Below are positions 26,333-36,000 of a stretch of DNA of 62,000 nt, piece after piece. The number at the start of each line of letters is the position of its first letter. Within the stretch, counting starts at the first letter, position 1. The notes beneath the pieces were generated by a model. That model had not been told where the DNA came from, did no database searches, and saw nothing but the letters and a program-made list of their open reading frames with translations. The DNA lies in the NCBI RefSeq assembly GCF_964340395.1, contig NC_135559.1, positions 2,277,501-2,339,500 on the forward strand, given 5' to 3'. This stretch comes from Glandiceps talaboti. Taxonomy: Eukaryota > Hemichordata > Enteropneusta > Spengelidae. A program made the translations under genes and the position numbers.

Positions 26333-27993
26333 TGTGCGTGCATACGTGTGTGTGCATGTGTGTGTGTGTACAATGCATGCATGCATGCATGTATGTATGT
26401 ATGTATGTATGTATGTATGTATGTATGTATGTATGTATGTATGTAGGTAAGTATGTATGTCTGTCTGTCTGTATGTAAGTATGTATGTATGTATGCATGT
26501 ATGTATGTATGTATGTATGTGTGTGTGTATGTATGTATGTATGTATGTATGTGTATGTGTGTGTATGAATTCAAGAACAGCAATGCTCCAAAGAGATAAC
26601 TTTTAAAAAAATTCTTGTGTTTTTGTATTTTTCCTAACTCACCTTTTCTCCAGCTTTATTTGACTTTGATTTAGATTTCTTGAGTACTTCATCTGCATGT
26701 GTAGTTAGAGCACCTGGTTGGCCTGAATTCCAATAACTGCCACCTTGACGTCTACAAATGATAAAAACAATAATGAATATTTAAGTTGTTACACAATTTA
26801 CGGTAGAATGTGCCTCTGAGACCAATTTTTCTTCAAATCAAGGTTCTCCAAATCTACAGGCACCGTTGGAAATCTATTGCATGAGGTTTGGTGTGTCAGG
26901 ATGAAAGGTATTGTTGCAAGCCAAATCTTCTGGCTAGATGATACTTAATCTGTAAGGTACGCAGTGATGGGGCGCCCTCACACATCAGTAAGGGCAGAAC
27001 GACATAACGTATCTTACAGTCTAGGTATTACTGTACATCTGAAATAAAGAAATACTATCCACTACAGATTTACTTCAATTCTACCAATTCTATTACATGT
27101 ATGTGAAGTCAGTGTCAAATACTTACTCTCGTTCTTCCTTTTCTCTACTCATCATTAATTTCAAATCTTGTAATCTGCTTTCCATCTCAACACTGTCGGA
27201 CTCAAGTTTCTTGGTATCAGTGGCTTTCAAACCCCTGAAATATAAAGAGCGAATTTCAAAATGAAGCGTTCCATCACATGATGGAGTAAGGAAACTATAA
27301 TGAATGTATGGGGAATAGACGAGTCAATAGACATTTTCACTAAACTATGCCCTCTAGTGATAAAGTAGAGAAATTATAAATACACATACATATAAGGGGA
27401 AGACATGTCAATAGCCCTTATAAGTAAAGTATGCTTTCTTATCTATGGTTTAGTGGAGTAGAGAAATAATGAATACATATATGTGGAAAGACATATCAAC
27501 AGCCCTTTTTGATAAAGTATGCCCTCTAATGATAGAGTGGAGAAATGGTGAATGTGGGGAATGACAGGTCAATGGACCTTTCCAATAAACTGATAACTGA
27601 AAAAAAACGATCAAAACATTGTAAAAATGTAGATATTCATAAAGTGTGGTACCACATATATATATATAGTTGACAATAAAGCTAAATGTTACTACTTACT
27701 ACTACTACAATCTACATGGAATCAAGAAATCTCTTTTTAGTACCACTTTCATTTTGTATGCTAGAAAAGTCTACAAGCTGTAATATAAATAGCTAAAGAC
27801 TACGCATTGACAGCTAAGAACCCCAAGACAGATATATACAAGCTTTAGTTAACTCAAAGCTAAATTTGTTAATTTGACAGCAAAGAGCCCAATACATACC
27901 GCAGTTCACATGACACCATGTTATTTTAACTCACCTGACTTTCAAGGACAGGGAATTCTCCTTAGTGGAGGTTGTAAACTGTGGTAGACTCAT
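15415..27993 (-). CDS. ZBBX: ZBBX orthologue: B-box zinc-finger protein, complete
   Basis: Fifteen coding exons join in frame: 27935-27993, 27127-27234, 26643-26751, 26130-26169, 23506-23612, 22606-22701, 21924-21943, 21559-21649, 20649-20835, 19604-20206, 19377-or-19367 to 19479 (donor at 19366, so 19367-19479), 18769-18863, 17804-18378, 15974-16636 and 15415-15671. This gives 1040 aa, or 911 if exon 10 ends at its first donor (19991). The N-terminus (about 20-60) looks coiled coil, followed by a Lys/Ser-rich linker and one B-box zinc finger: C131, C134, C143, C146, C151, C154, H159, H167, with [10 protein letters not shown] as in ZBBX. A conserved-looking [16 protein letters not shown] segment follows. 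The rest is Ser/Arg/Pro-rich and disordered, ending in an acidic tail. ZBBX is poorly characterised; its family is linked to ciliated cells. Exon 1 has 54 bases of 5' UTR after an acceptor, so a 5' exon lies upstream. Minisatellites touch exons 5, 6 and 10. Confidence 0.88.
16903..17072. repeat. CA-rich microsatellite in ZBBX intron 13
   Basis: About 170 bp of CA repeats interrupted by CATA and CAGA units. Open frames through it encode only His-Thr or Cys-Val runs and are not genes. Confidence 0.97.
18957..19300 (+). mobile_element. tRNA-derived SINE, most complete copy
   Basis: The head contains GGTTCAGGCTTCACT, resembling a pol III B box, about 60 bases after a possible A-box region. The body then carries GTCAACCCAGCTGTATAAT, ACCTGGTAGGATAGAGG and TTAATCATATACACTTAC, and a tail with TATAGGTCCATGCCAG. 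The body recurs at 6205-6345. It lies in ZBBX intron 11. The call as a SINE rests on dispersal plus the promoter-like head; the A box is weak. Confidence 0.6.
19622..20050 (-). repeat. 72/78-bp minisatellite covering the ZBBX exon 10 donor
   Basis: Five tandem units each contain, on the minus strand, a strong 5' splice site: CAG|GTAAGT at plus positions 19685-19693, 19841-19849, 19913-19921 and 19985-19993, and TAG|GTAAGT at 19763-19771. Spacings are 78, 78, 72 and 72 bp. Read through, each unit encodes about 24 aa ([20 protein letters not shown]). The two length variants differ by 6 bp, so frame and donor phase (1) are kept in every unit. Whether the array is exon or intron cannot be decided from sequence alone. 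Confidence 0.9.
21147..21400. mobile_element. MITE with GGGAACTTG-type ends, copy 1
   Basis: This 250-bp stretch aligns along its length with 59117-59370 (GCCAT.TTGAAT, CATCATGGGAAAT, CATTGTTT.TAACCACAAAT, GATAACTA.A.ATAATCCCA, GTCCTTTGC.TCT). The ends in the better copy are inverted repeats. This copy lies in ZBBX intron 8 and is more diverged. Confidence 0.75.
22701..23090. repeat. 46-bp minisatellite abutting the ZBBX exon 6 acceptor
   Basis: The unit begins ACTACACAGATGAAATATAC and repeats every 46 bp about 8.5 times. The first unit starts at the first base of exon 6 (22701), so it includes the true acceptor; on the minus strand every further unit carries a TGTGTAG|T acceptor look-alike. 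Confidence 0.92.
23095..23362. repeat. 135-bp tandem duplication with inner sub-repeats
   Basis: CACAATTGATGAATACTTTTG and AATCAATGTTAGCTTTGAAA each occur twice about 135 bp apart. Inside each copy are diverged units with ACTGAAATGGACATAACGCC. It continues directly from the 46-bp array in ZBBX intron 5. Confidence 0.85.
23614..24385. repeat. 74-bp minisatellite abutting the ZBBX exon 5 acceptor
   Basis: About ten copies, for example starting at 23701, 23775 and 23849, with ACAGATCTGTCAGACCTAAC and AGTCAGTTAGTGGTTTATAT. The array begins at the splice acceptor of exon 5. On the minus strand the repeat TGTGTTTATGTTAACATATAAACC resembles the real junction TGTGTTTATTTTCTAG|ATAAACC, so the unit probably grew from the junction and later lost its AG. 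The last two copies are diverged. Confidence 0.88.
24858..25131. mobile_element. Fragment of a long-TIR foldback element (right half)
   Basis: Matches 2251-2500 in the middle (AAGTCTGTGTTTGTAACT ... TTACAAACACAGACTTGG) and then continues through the right inverted repeat, CATTGATTTTTCAAGTAGAA to ATATGGCCACT, which is the reverse complement of the left end of the other copy. The left end here is lost. It lies in ZBBX intron 4. Confidence 0.78.
26287..26570. repeat. GT / ATGT compound microsatellite in ZBBX intron 3
   Basis: GT repeats pass into TGCA and ATGT repeats with CTGT interruptions over about 280 bp. Nothing coding. Confidence 0.97.
26950..27019. mobile_element. Foldback element, family G, copy b (centre deleted)
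   Basis: Ends CTGTAAGGTAC and GTATCTTACAG with GGGGCGCCCTCACACATC and AGGGCAGAACGACATAACG between them. It has lost about 35 bp of the centre compared with 11996-12100. It lies in ZBBX intron 2. Confidence 0.8.
27310..27600. repeat. Degenerate ~90-100 bp repeat, about three copies
   Basis: Each copy has TCAATAG/CAACAGCCC..., a TATGCCCTCTAGTGATA-like core, GTGGAGAAAT and GGGGAA..ACA.GTCAA. The CCCTCTAGTG core recurs elsewhere in the window near 3490, 13055, 20905, 51893 and 55312. Confidence 0.65.
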
Positions 27994-28240
27994 GATGACC
28001 TTTGACCCCTCCTGTTAATATTTGTGACACCACAAGCCACTCAATACCTGAAAAATAAAATTAATTAGATGATATTTATTCAATATATCTGGCGATTCAT
28101 TCAAGTCATTCACCATTATAAAAAATTCACACATAAATTCATATTTCCAAATACTTCTGTTAAAACTGACAGAAATATGAAATATGAAGAATTACAAGAA
28201 GCTACCACTTCCTCATCTATGGACGAAGATACTGATGTAC

Positions 28241-28447
28241 CAATCTGATTGAAATCCAATGTGGTGAAAGCGACTAGATGTCCTTATTTACCTCTATACA
28301 CCGTGTTGTGACGTTTGTTTTGTTCGGTGTGATCGCCGCCGTGGGAAGGCGGCGATCACTCCGAACAAAACAAACGTCACAACATGATGAATAGAGGTAA
28401 ATAAGGACATCTAGTCGCTTTCACCACATTGGATTTCAATCAGATTG
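28241..28447. mobile_element. Palindromic foldback element, family P, copy 2, with 9-bp TSD
   Basis: Near-perfect inverted repeat over about 100 bases per arm, from CAATCTGATTGAAATCCAAT to its complement at the right end, with a GC-rich tip (GATCGCCGCC / GGCGGCGATC). CTGATGTAC flanks it on both sides (28232-28240 and 28448-28456), a perfect 9-bp target-site duplication that fixes the ends. A 9-bp duplication is typical of Mutator-like elements, but I see no further support for that class. Confidence 0.93.
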
Positions 28448-31419
28448 CTGATGTACATAACTCACATATTGTATTCATAATATGCTATGATTTTATTAAT
28501 TTTGGTGTACAAACATTTCAGCAGAACACAATTATTCACATTGTGTCTCTATTGTATTTTGGAAAATGAACAAGTTTTGAGTAGAGTGACACATCACTTC
28601 AGTGAGTAAAATGTAATGATCTGAAATGAATCTGACCATGGTTATCCACAATTTCACCAGAGCCAGTTTTTCCATTTTCATATTGATTTATTTTGGCATT
28701 AACAATGTCTCAGCTAAATGAGCCGAAATAAGTTGAAACCCAAAATACATGTACTCAAGGTACTGCATAAAATTGCCTTTGTTAGTTCATGTACTAGGAT
28801 ATCTTTATATGCAGTGTGCCCTCTCTGCCAATTTGACATGCCACAGACGCACACAACCTCACCAAAATTTGGTATTCTCCTATCTCCTACTATGTGGTGA
28901 CTCACAAGAAATGCCAGTTTTTATCATTTTGACCCACAACAACAAAAGTTGGCTATCATTAGAGAGAGCACAATCTTTATATGTCATCAGTTCATGAATA
29001 CTTGTAACTCAAACTGTAATTATTTGTTGTGACCCCCTCTTGTGCTGTATAGCAACTTGACGACACTTACAGCTGATTTCTGGTTGAACTTTAATACCCT
29101 CACATTATTTAAAGTTTACTTCTGCTCTGTTAACACTACTTTTAATTTAGTATTCGTCATTTACAGGCTTGGACTGAAGTAAACATTAATCTAGAGAATA
29201 AAATCATAGTATACATTTATCTTGGCAGGAGTTTGGTGACATTTTTATTTACATTTTTGAAATACATTGTAACTTTATTGTAAAATAGTTCAAAATATAG
29301 TATACTGTTATCAAAATTTACACTACCACTGTCGTCATAATCTCATCTACATGTTTTGATGTATGGTACAAATAAGTACTCCTAAAGTGTCAGAAACTCA
29401 AATTGTATACCCACTTACTACAGCTGTAAATGTAGGTTTTGTTGTAAACAGTCCATCCTTATCTTTACACAACTGGAGTATTTTGTAATTTTGCAGTCTT
29501 CAACTAGTTTCCAAAGACTATTTTTTGTGACTTATCTAACCTGGTATATTGTGTTTATCAATGTACCCCCTCTAATAAAAATCACAACAGTTTTTGCTGT
29601 GGGTTTTTCACAGTAAGATGCTGGGGAACACCAAATTTGGGTGGGTCACTGTGTCTGTGGTATGTCAAGTTGGCATAGAGGGCACACATGACACCATTGT
29701 TTATGAACAAGAAGACATTTTAGCTACTAGTATTATCAATGTATTTATGTATTTTTGTTTTTATCACAACAAGTCATTCACATTCAGTCTTTAGTGAATA
29801 TTTCCAGGTTTACAGTAACACCCCATTTTCAAATGTAATGAATATTTCTTTGGAACTCAATCTATATTCCCATGATTAAGTCAACACAATGTGATACATG
29901 TAAGTTACAATGTAAATGATGCACTGGTGATGTTGTGTAACTTTCTGTGCTGTTCTGATTCTCTCTGGTGATTTTATAATTGCCTGCTTATCTGATTGTG
30001 TCAGAACAACAGCAGGTTGTGCCACTATAATATAATTTTGGCACAAAAACCACTAAAAATGACAACATACAGTATGTGTTTAGCTATGTAATGTACATAT
30101 AATGAACGTTACTGTACTAATCTATTAGAACCACAAGATTTCAATCATCAGTCAGTTGAACAGTGACCATACACCCACCAAGATCTATCATCAGTCATAT
30201 TGTTAGCAAATTTGACAAAGTGATTGATGGACTATCAATAATTTTACAGGGTTACGGACATACAAATTATTGACTAATTCTCACACTTGGAAGCAAAAAT
30301 CAAATGTTCACCAATGTCAAGTTCTCTCAATTTCATATTAAAGCAGATTGTATGACATCCATTATTATAGTCACAATAACTTTTCATACACCATTAAATA
30401 GTAAACTCCTAATCTGGTGTTCATCTATCTTTTCAAATATAAGTTACAATGTAGATAAAGAAATCATTTCAGTTTCATTTTAATATTTTGAATGTTATAC
30501 ATTTAATTAAATTAACTGTAAAGTACACCTGTATTCCTGTTGCTCATTCATCTACATAAAATTATGTACAAATTACTCAGCCCTATTCAAACAGCAGACA
30601 GTTAAATTGAACTTAATATTTGTCTGTCCTTGGCTTGAGAGTGATGTTGCCATAGAGATCGCTGGAATTTGGAAAGACTCTAAGAAGGGCAGATGCTTGC
30701 GACAATGAAACCATAATAGGTCAAGAAAAAAATATGTTGACAGTATGGAGAAGTCGAGGATATCTTTACACGTTTTTACATGTGTAAAAAAAAATAATTG
30801 GGCTACGGTTATTATGGACATTGAGGTATAATTCGTACTGCTACAAAATTCAATTGCATGCCCAAATACTGTTTAAACGTAAGACTATAAAACTGGAAAA
30901 TGTACTATTAAACTGTATCAATTCTCGAATGACAACCAAAAATGTAGCAAATTACAAAAGACATGGCGATAAAGACCGGTCTCTCGAGATATCACCTAGA
31001 GTTTACGATGTGAGCTGGGCTGTGTAACATATTCATTTTTGAATCTATCAGTACTGCCTTCCTATACAATTATCATAATCCTGTATATTTGACCAATTTT
31101 CTCTTATTTGATAACATTTTTAATGTGAATTCCACTCTGTTGAACATAAAGCAGTAAGTTATCGATGTATTTACCCCTGTAACGATAACGTTATAGCTCA
31201 ACTCAAAATCATTGATCACGAGCTTTTCGATCAATAAAGTTTCTGGGGACATTTGTCGACGTAGAAGCAGATCAAACTATTCCTACCTTATCGAATTCAC
31301 CGGAGCTTATAAATTCCGTCTTCCTCTGTCAAAAATCATTAGATTTACAGTAACACACTGTACTTGCAAGTTTGGTCACCAACAGATCTTGTTATCAATC
31401 ACCATAACAAACTATTCTA

Positions 31420-31525
31420 ACATGGCGGTAGTCAACTCTCGTTGACTGCGAGATGTTATTTCCTCCACGAGAATACATTATTAGCCGCGGCGCTCTGCTC
31501 GAGCGCTCGAGTACATCTCGTAGCT
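31420..31525. promoter_or_regulatory. Possible CpG-richer promoter patch
   Basis: Within AT-rich DNA this stretch contains ACATGGCGGTAG (YY1-like ATGGCGG), GCCGCGGCGC, the 14-bp palindrome CTCGAGCGCTCGAG at 31498-31511 and an inverted CGAGATGT/ACATCTCG pair around it. It lies between two divergent genes, so it may promote ZBBX, MBLAC1 or both. This is an inference from composition and position only. Confidence 0.35.
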
Positions 31526-31702
31526 AGACGTGATAATTTTCAGGGAAACTTACTACTGGTCCGTTAGTATTTCCACTCTTTCTATTATCTCCCCATCTTT
31601 CGCCAGCTATTTACAAAATGTAATAAGTTCTGTTGTATAGATTTCAATATTATACGCAGGAATTTGGACAAGAACTCGAACAATATAATGTTAATCGTCT
31701 TG

Positions 31703-31926
31703 ATTCATTCATTCATTCATTCATTCATTCATTCATTCATTCATTCATTCATTCATTCATTCATTCATTCATTCATTCATTCATTCATTCATTCATTCAT
31801 CCATCCATCCATCCATTCATTCATTCATTCACTCACTCACTCACTCATTCACTCACTCACTCATTCATTCATTCATTCATTCATTCATTCATTCATTCAT
31901 TCATTCATTCATTCATTCATTCATTC
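31703..31926. repeat. CATT / CATC / CACT microsatellite
   Basis: About 220 bp of CATT tetramers with internal blocks of CATC and CACT. The open frames through it encode only His-Ser-Phe-Ile runs. Confidence 0.98.
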
Positions 31927-32261
31927 AAATCAACAAATTTAGTAACAATTAATCTTATGTGTTTAAATTATTAAACCTTATTTAAGTTATTACTAATTTG
32001 TTTTATTTTATTTTATTGGCTCAAGTCAGGCTTGTGTTGTGTGTTGTGTATATATTTGCGAGACAGTCAAGCAGTTGTCATGTAAATATGATATATGGGA
32101 AGGGGGTTCATCGTGAGAGTGAGAATTAAGTGATGGGGGGTCAGCTTCTTTTTTAAGTGATGGAAGGTCAGCTTGGGTTGTCACAAGTTTTCAGTTTTAC
32201 ATAGAGGGAGGGTCAGTGACTTTCCGTCGACCCTACATTAAACTATACAGGGTTATTTTCA

Positions 32262-32612
32262 ATAAAATAAAATAAAATCAAACAAGGTAAAATCAAATCA
32301 AATCAAATAAAATCAAATAAATAAATAAATAAATAAACATGTAATCACGAAAGCCTAGCTAGCTGTAATGGAAAATATCTTTTGTATATGATCAAATTTT
32401 ATCATTCTTTAAACTGAAGAATTCGAGAAGAAGGGTGTGAAATATATATAAAATCAAACAAAGTAAAATCAAATAAAATCAAATAAAATCAAATAAATAA
32501 ATAAATAAATAAACATGTAATCACGAAAGCCTAGCTAGCTGTAATGGAAAATATCTTTTGTATATGATCAAACTTTATCATTCTTTAAACTGAAGAATTC
32601 GAGAAGAAGGGT
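32262..32612. repeat. Tandem duplication of a 176-bp unit
   Basis: CATGTAATCACGAAAGCC starts at 32338 and 32514. Each unit has AAATC/AATA repeats followed by GCTAGCTGTAATGG and GAATTCGAGAAGAAGGGTGT. The copies are almost identical, so the duplication is recent. Confidence 0.93.
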
Positions 32613-33050
32613 GTGAAATATTTCAGACTTTATGTATTAAATTGTATACGTAAGCTTCGGTCCGGCCTACAAGACAAGTATTAGTAGTCGAGGCGGGTAG
32701 TAACGAACGACTGTACCTTCTTCAAATTGTTTTGTATAGCCTATAGACAAAATGTTTCTAGAAATAAGGCATGTAAAGTTATCGGGATTTTTTGTGATGG
32801 CAGAAATGTTCAGACAATGACATTAGATAATTGATATACATGTAATACTAACAGATCCATGCCCGGCATGGTCCATGGTATAGCAAAGCTAACTCAAATT
32901 GCATTATGGGAAGTTTTAGTTGGTGGGAGTTCAAGTTAAGGTCAGGCGGCTCATTCTCTCTGATCTCCGCCCCATTCATTAAATTACGGTGGTAGTGAAA
33001 CTCACGGTCGCAGGACTAAACATCTTGAACAAATGCACTAAAACATATCG

Positions 33051-36000
33051 ATGTATACGGTGACTGTACTCAAGGAAGGGTATGCCAAAAAGGAAGAAAA
33101 CGGCGATCAGCTGGCTGATGGTACCATCACGCTGATCAAAGGGCCGCATAATATCATCGTCGACACAGGCAACCCATGGGACGGCGAAGTGGTCATACAG
33201 GGTAGGCACGGCACGGGGATCATCCCCATCATAATATGAAAGAGGAACGAAATAAACTTGTCAATAACAAAACACCGCGCACATATGATATATTGATGAA
33301 TTTGCTGGGGTTTTAAAATATTTATTTATGATATAAGGCTTATGTGGATATATATATTTAATTATTTATTTCATATCAGGTTTGTAGTTGACAATTTTAA
33401 TTCTACTAAATTGTACATGGTTTGCGTTATTTTCTGTGGGACTCATGGTTGTCGAGAGATTGTAGTGCAAGATACTTTGTGCCAGAACAAGTAAGTGATA
33501 GCTGATAGTCCACGTGTGAAGGCATTTATATTGATATTAGTAGAGTGGACTGAACGTCGTGCCATATACAGACTAGGAGTGATGGACTACATGAGAAGGA
33601 GAATATGGCAGTATTTTGTCGATTTCTATTTACATAATTTTGACAGATATTAACTCGGATTAGAGGGATATATAACCCAGACTATGTGGCAAAAATACTG
33701 CAAACTTACTGTAAAGTAGTGCCATGCACTCCACTCTTTTCTCTGATTATTGACAGTTTGTTGATAAAAGATGCTCACAATATTTAGGGTGACTCAATCC
33801 TGGAAAGAACTGGGGAAATTTATGTTAAATTCTACAGATTTTGTCATTTCATTTTTGTGCCATGATTATCCTAATGTACTGTGTATATAAATGTTATAGT
33901 CTTATACATTGTGTGTAGTTACTAAGATAGACCAGAAATATGAAGTGACATTTGCACACAACCCCCCCCCTCCACCCAACATAATATCCTGTGAAACACA
34001 ATGATACTAAAATTGTACACGCTGACTGTCAGAATACTGTATGTAGTTGAGTACATGTACTAATGATCACTGTAACTGCAGGGAGCCCAGGAACCATGTT
34101 ACAAATAAACAGACAAACAAACAAACAAATATTTGCATATACTATCCTTGTATATAGATAGTATAGTATATATTTCAATAGTATACAGGCCCACATATGC
34201 ATATACATGTATATTGAAAGTTATCCGTGAGTTTAAAATGATATTTCATATACCCATGCATATTTGTTTGTTTATTTGTTTGTTTGTTTGTTTGTTTGTA
34301 ACACGGTTACCAAGGCTCCTAGTGCTATAACACCAATTCTAATTCAACCTGGCAGAATTCTATATACATATGTGTCCTGTCATGTCTGTTGTAGCATAGA
34401 TGTCTATTCATGGTTGCAGTAATAGACTTACAGGCCTGTAAACTGAACTTCAACTTGGGCCAAGTCCTGGTACTGACTTTGCTAAACATTTATCCACAGT
34501 CCACAGTGCAGTAAATGACACATACTGATGTTGAGAAGGGCTTGTGAAATAATCATGACTGAGTCTACTGGGAGTATATAAGTTAAAGAACTCTAAATTC
34601 TCAGACTGAATTCAGTTTACTTAGAACATAGTGCCATGCACTTAGAGAGAGCTACAGAATGAGAGTTTACTAAAATAGTGCAAACCACTTAGATAGTTAC
34701 AGAAGGACTAAGTTCAGTTTACCTCCAAAAAGGAGTATTTGGTTTACAGCAATCAGTTGTGGACATTGTCAAAGGATCTGTCCATTTTGTTTGTCTACAA
34801 GGACACATTACATTGATGGTAAAGTGGAGTGGTTTCTGTAGTTAGAATAGCCATGTCATCAGGTTCTTTGTCCTGATTCAACACTTCAGGTCCGTGCTTG
34901 AGTCTAGACGTCTTTTGCAAATATACACCATGGGGAGTGATTTTTTGTAAAAATTGAATCATGCACGCTTGAATTGAAACATGTACAAAGCTTTTGTGAA
35001 ATATATGAAGAATGAGTATTTACTATTTTGTTGTCAAACTGTCATTCTTAGAACTAAAGTATTATATTCCAAAACAAGGAAACAAGAAATGGGTATTAAA
35101 TCATTAAAATAACTTTACTATGTTTTTCTCTTTAAAAAATTCAACATGAAACATTGACATTGAAATGTGTGTTTGTCGCTCATAAAATTACAAAAACAAA
35201 AAAAATGTAAAATGTGTAAAAAGTTTGTTTTTAAATCACTTTCAGTGTGTACAACAGACTTGCACCTGACGAGATGTCAGCAAAAATTTGGGATGTGATT
35301 CCAAGAAATTTTTTGACTCTGTGGGTGGAAATTTCATTACTAAGTATGAACCCACAGTCCATGAGCATTTATTCTCTGATCACCAACAGACTTGGTGTAC
35401 ATGTATGTTGTTTCAGGCTCTTTTTGTAAGTTGAGACATAAAGTTGTTTTTTGGCATACATGGATATTATCGTTATTCTTGAATATTAAATTGAGGTAAA
35501 CTTATTTGTAGTGAAGTGAAAAAGCTTCTAAATTCAGATTGTGTCACTTTAAATTTAGTTAGAGTCAATTTCATCGATATCAACACCAACAGAATTGGAT
35601 ATATGAGTTACAGATAACCTGCGATATAGATACCTATTGCTCATCCATATGGCCACTGGCTTTCAACATTTAGATATTATTCCGCAATATTTTCCTTCAT
35701 TCAGCTAAGGAAAATACGAGTGACCTATTAAGGGGCCCTTTCCACTACGAGTTGCTAGACAGTAGTGACAACTCTTAGGTCACGAGTATCTTCTGGCTGA
35801 ATGAAGAAAAATATTGGGGAATAATACAATACCATCGGCAGTAATATTGTTCAAAAATCAGGGAAAGTAATGGCAATTTTGAACGTTTTTGACTCATATT
35901 TGAAACACAGCAGAATCAGTGATGTAGACACACATTGTCATGACAGAACAACCAGAGTATACATTCCATATTTTTTTGTTGAACCTGGCTCATTCATGGT

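Larger units (their letters stand above)
28048..33050. other. Intergenic region between ZBBX and MBLAC1 (divergent genes)
   Basis: No conserved coding exon found on either strand. It should contain the 5' non-coding exon(s) and promoters of ZBBX (minus) and MBLAC1 (plus). It also holds a palindromic element, a long CATT microsatellite and a 176-bp duplication, listed separately. Confidence 0.6.

Noticed and set aside
28714-28905. Pair of opposite frames of about 60 codons
   Set aside because: No similarity to known domains, no splice context, length within chance expectation for AT-rich DNA.
30640-30660. RFX X-box (GTTGCCAT..) for the ciliary gene ZBBX
   Set aside because: Only the first half fits the consensus; the second half has three or more mismatches.
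31633-31974. 113-codon His-Ser-Phe-Ile frame
   Set aside because: CATT microsatellite.
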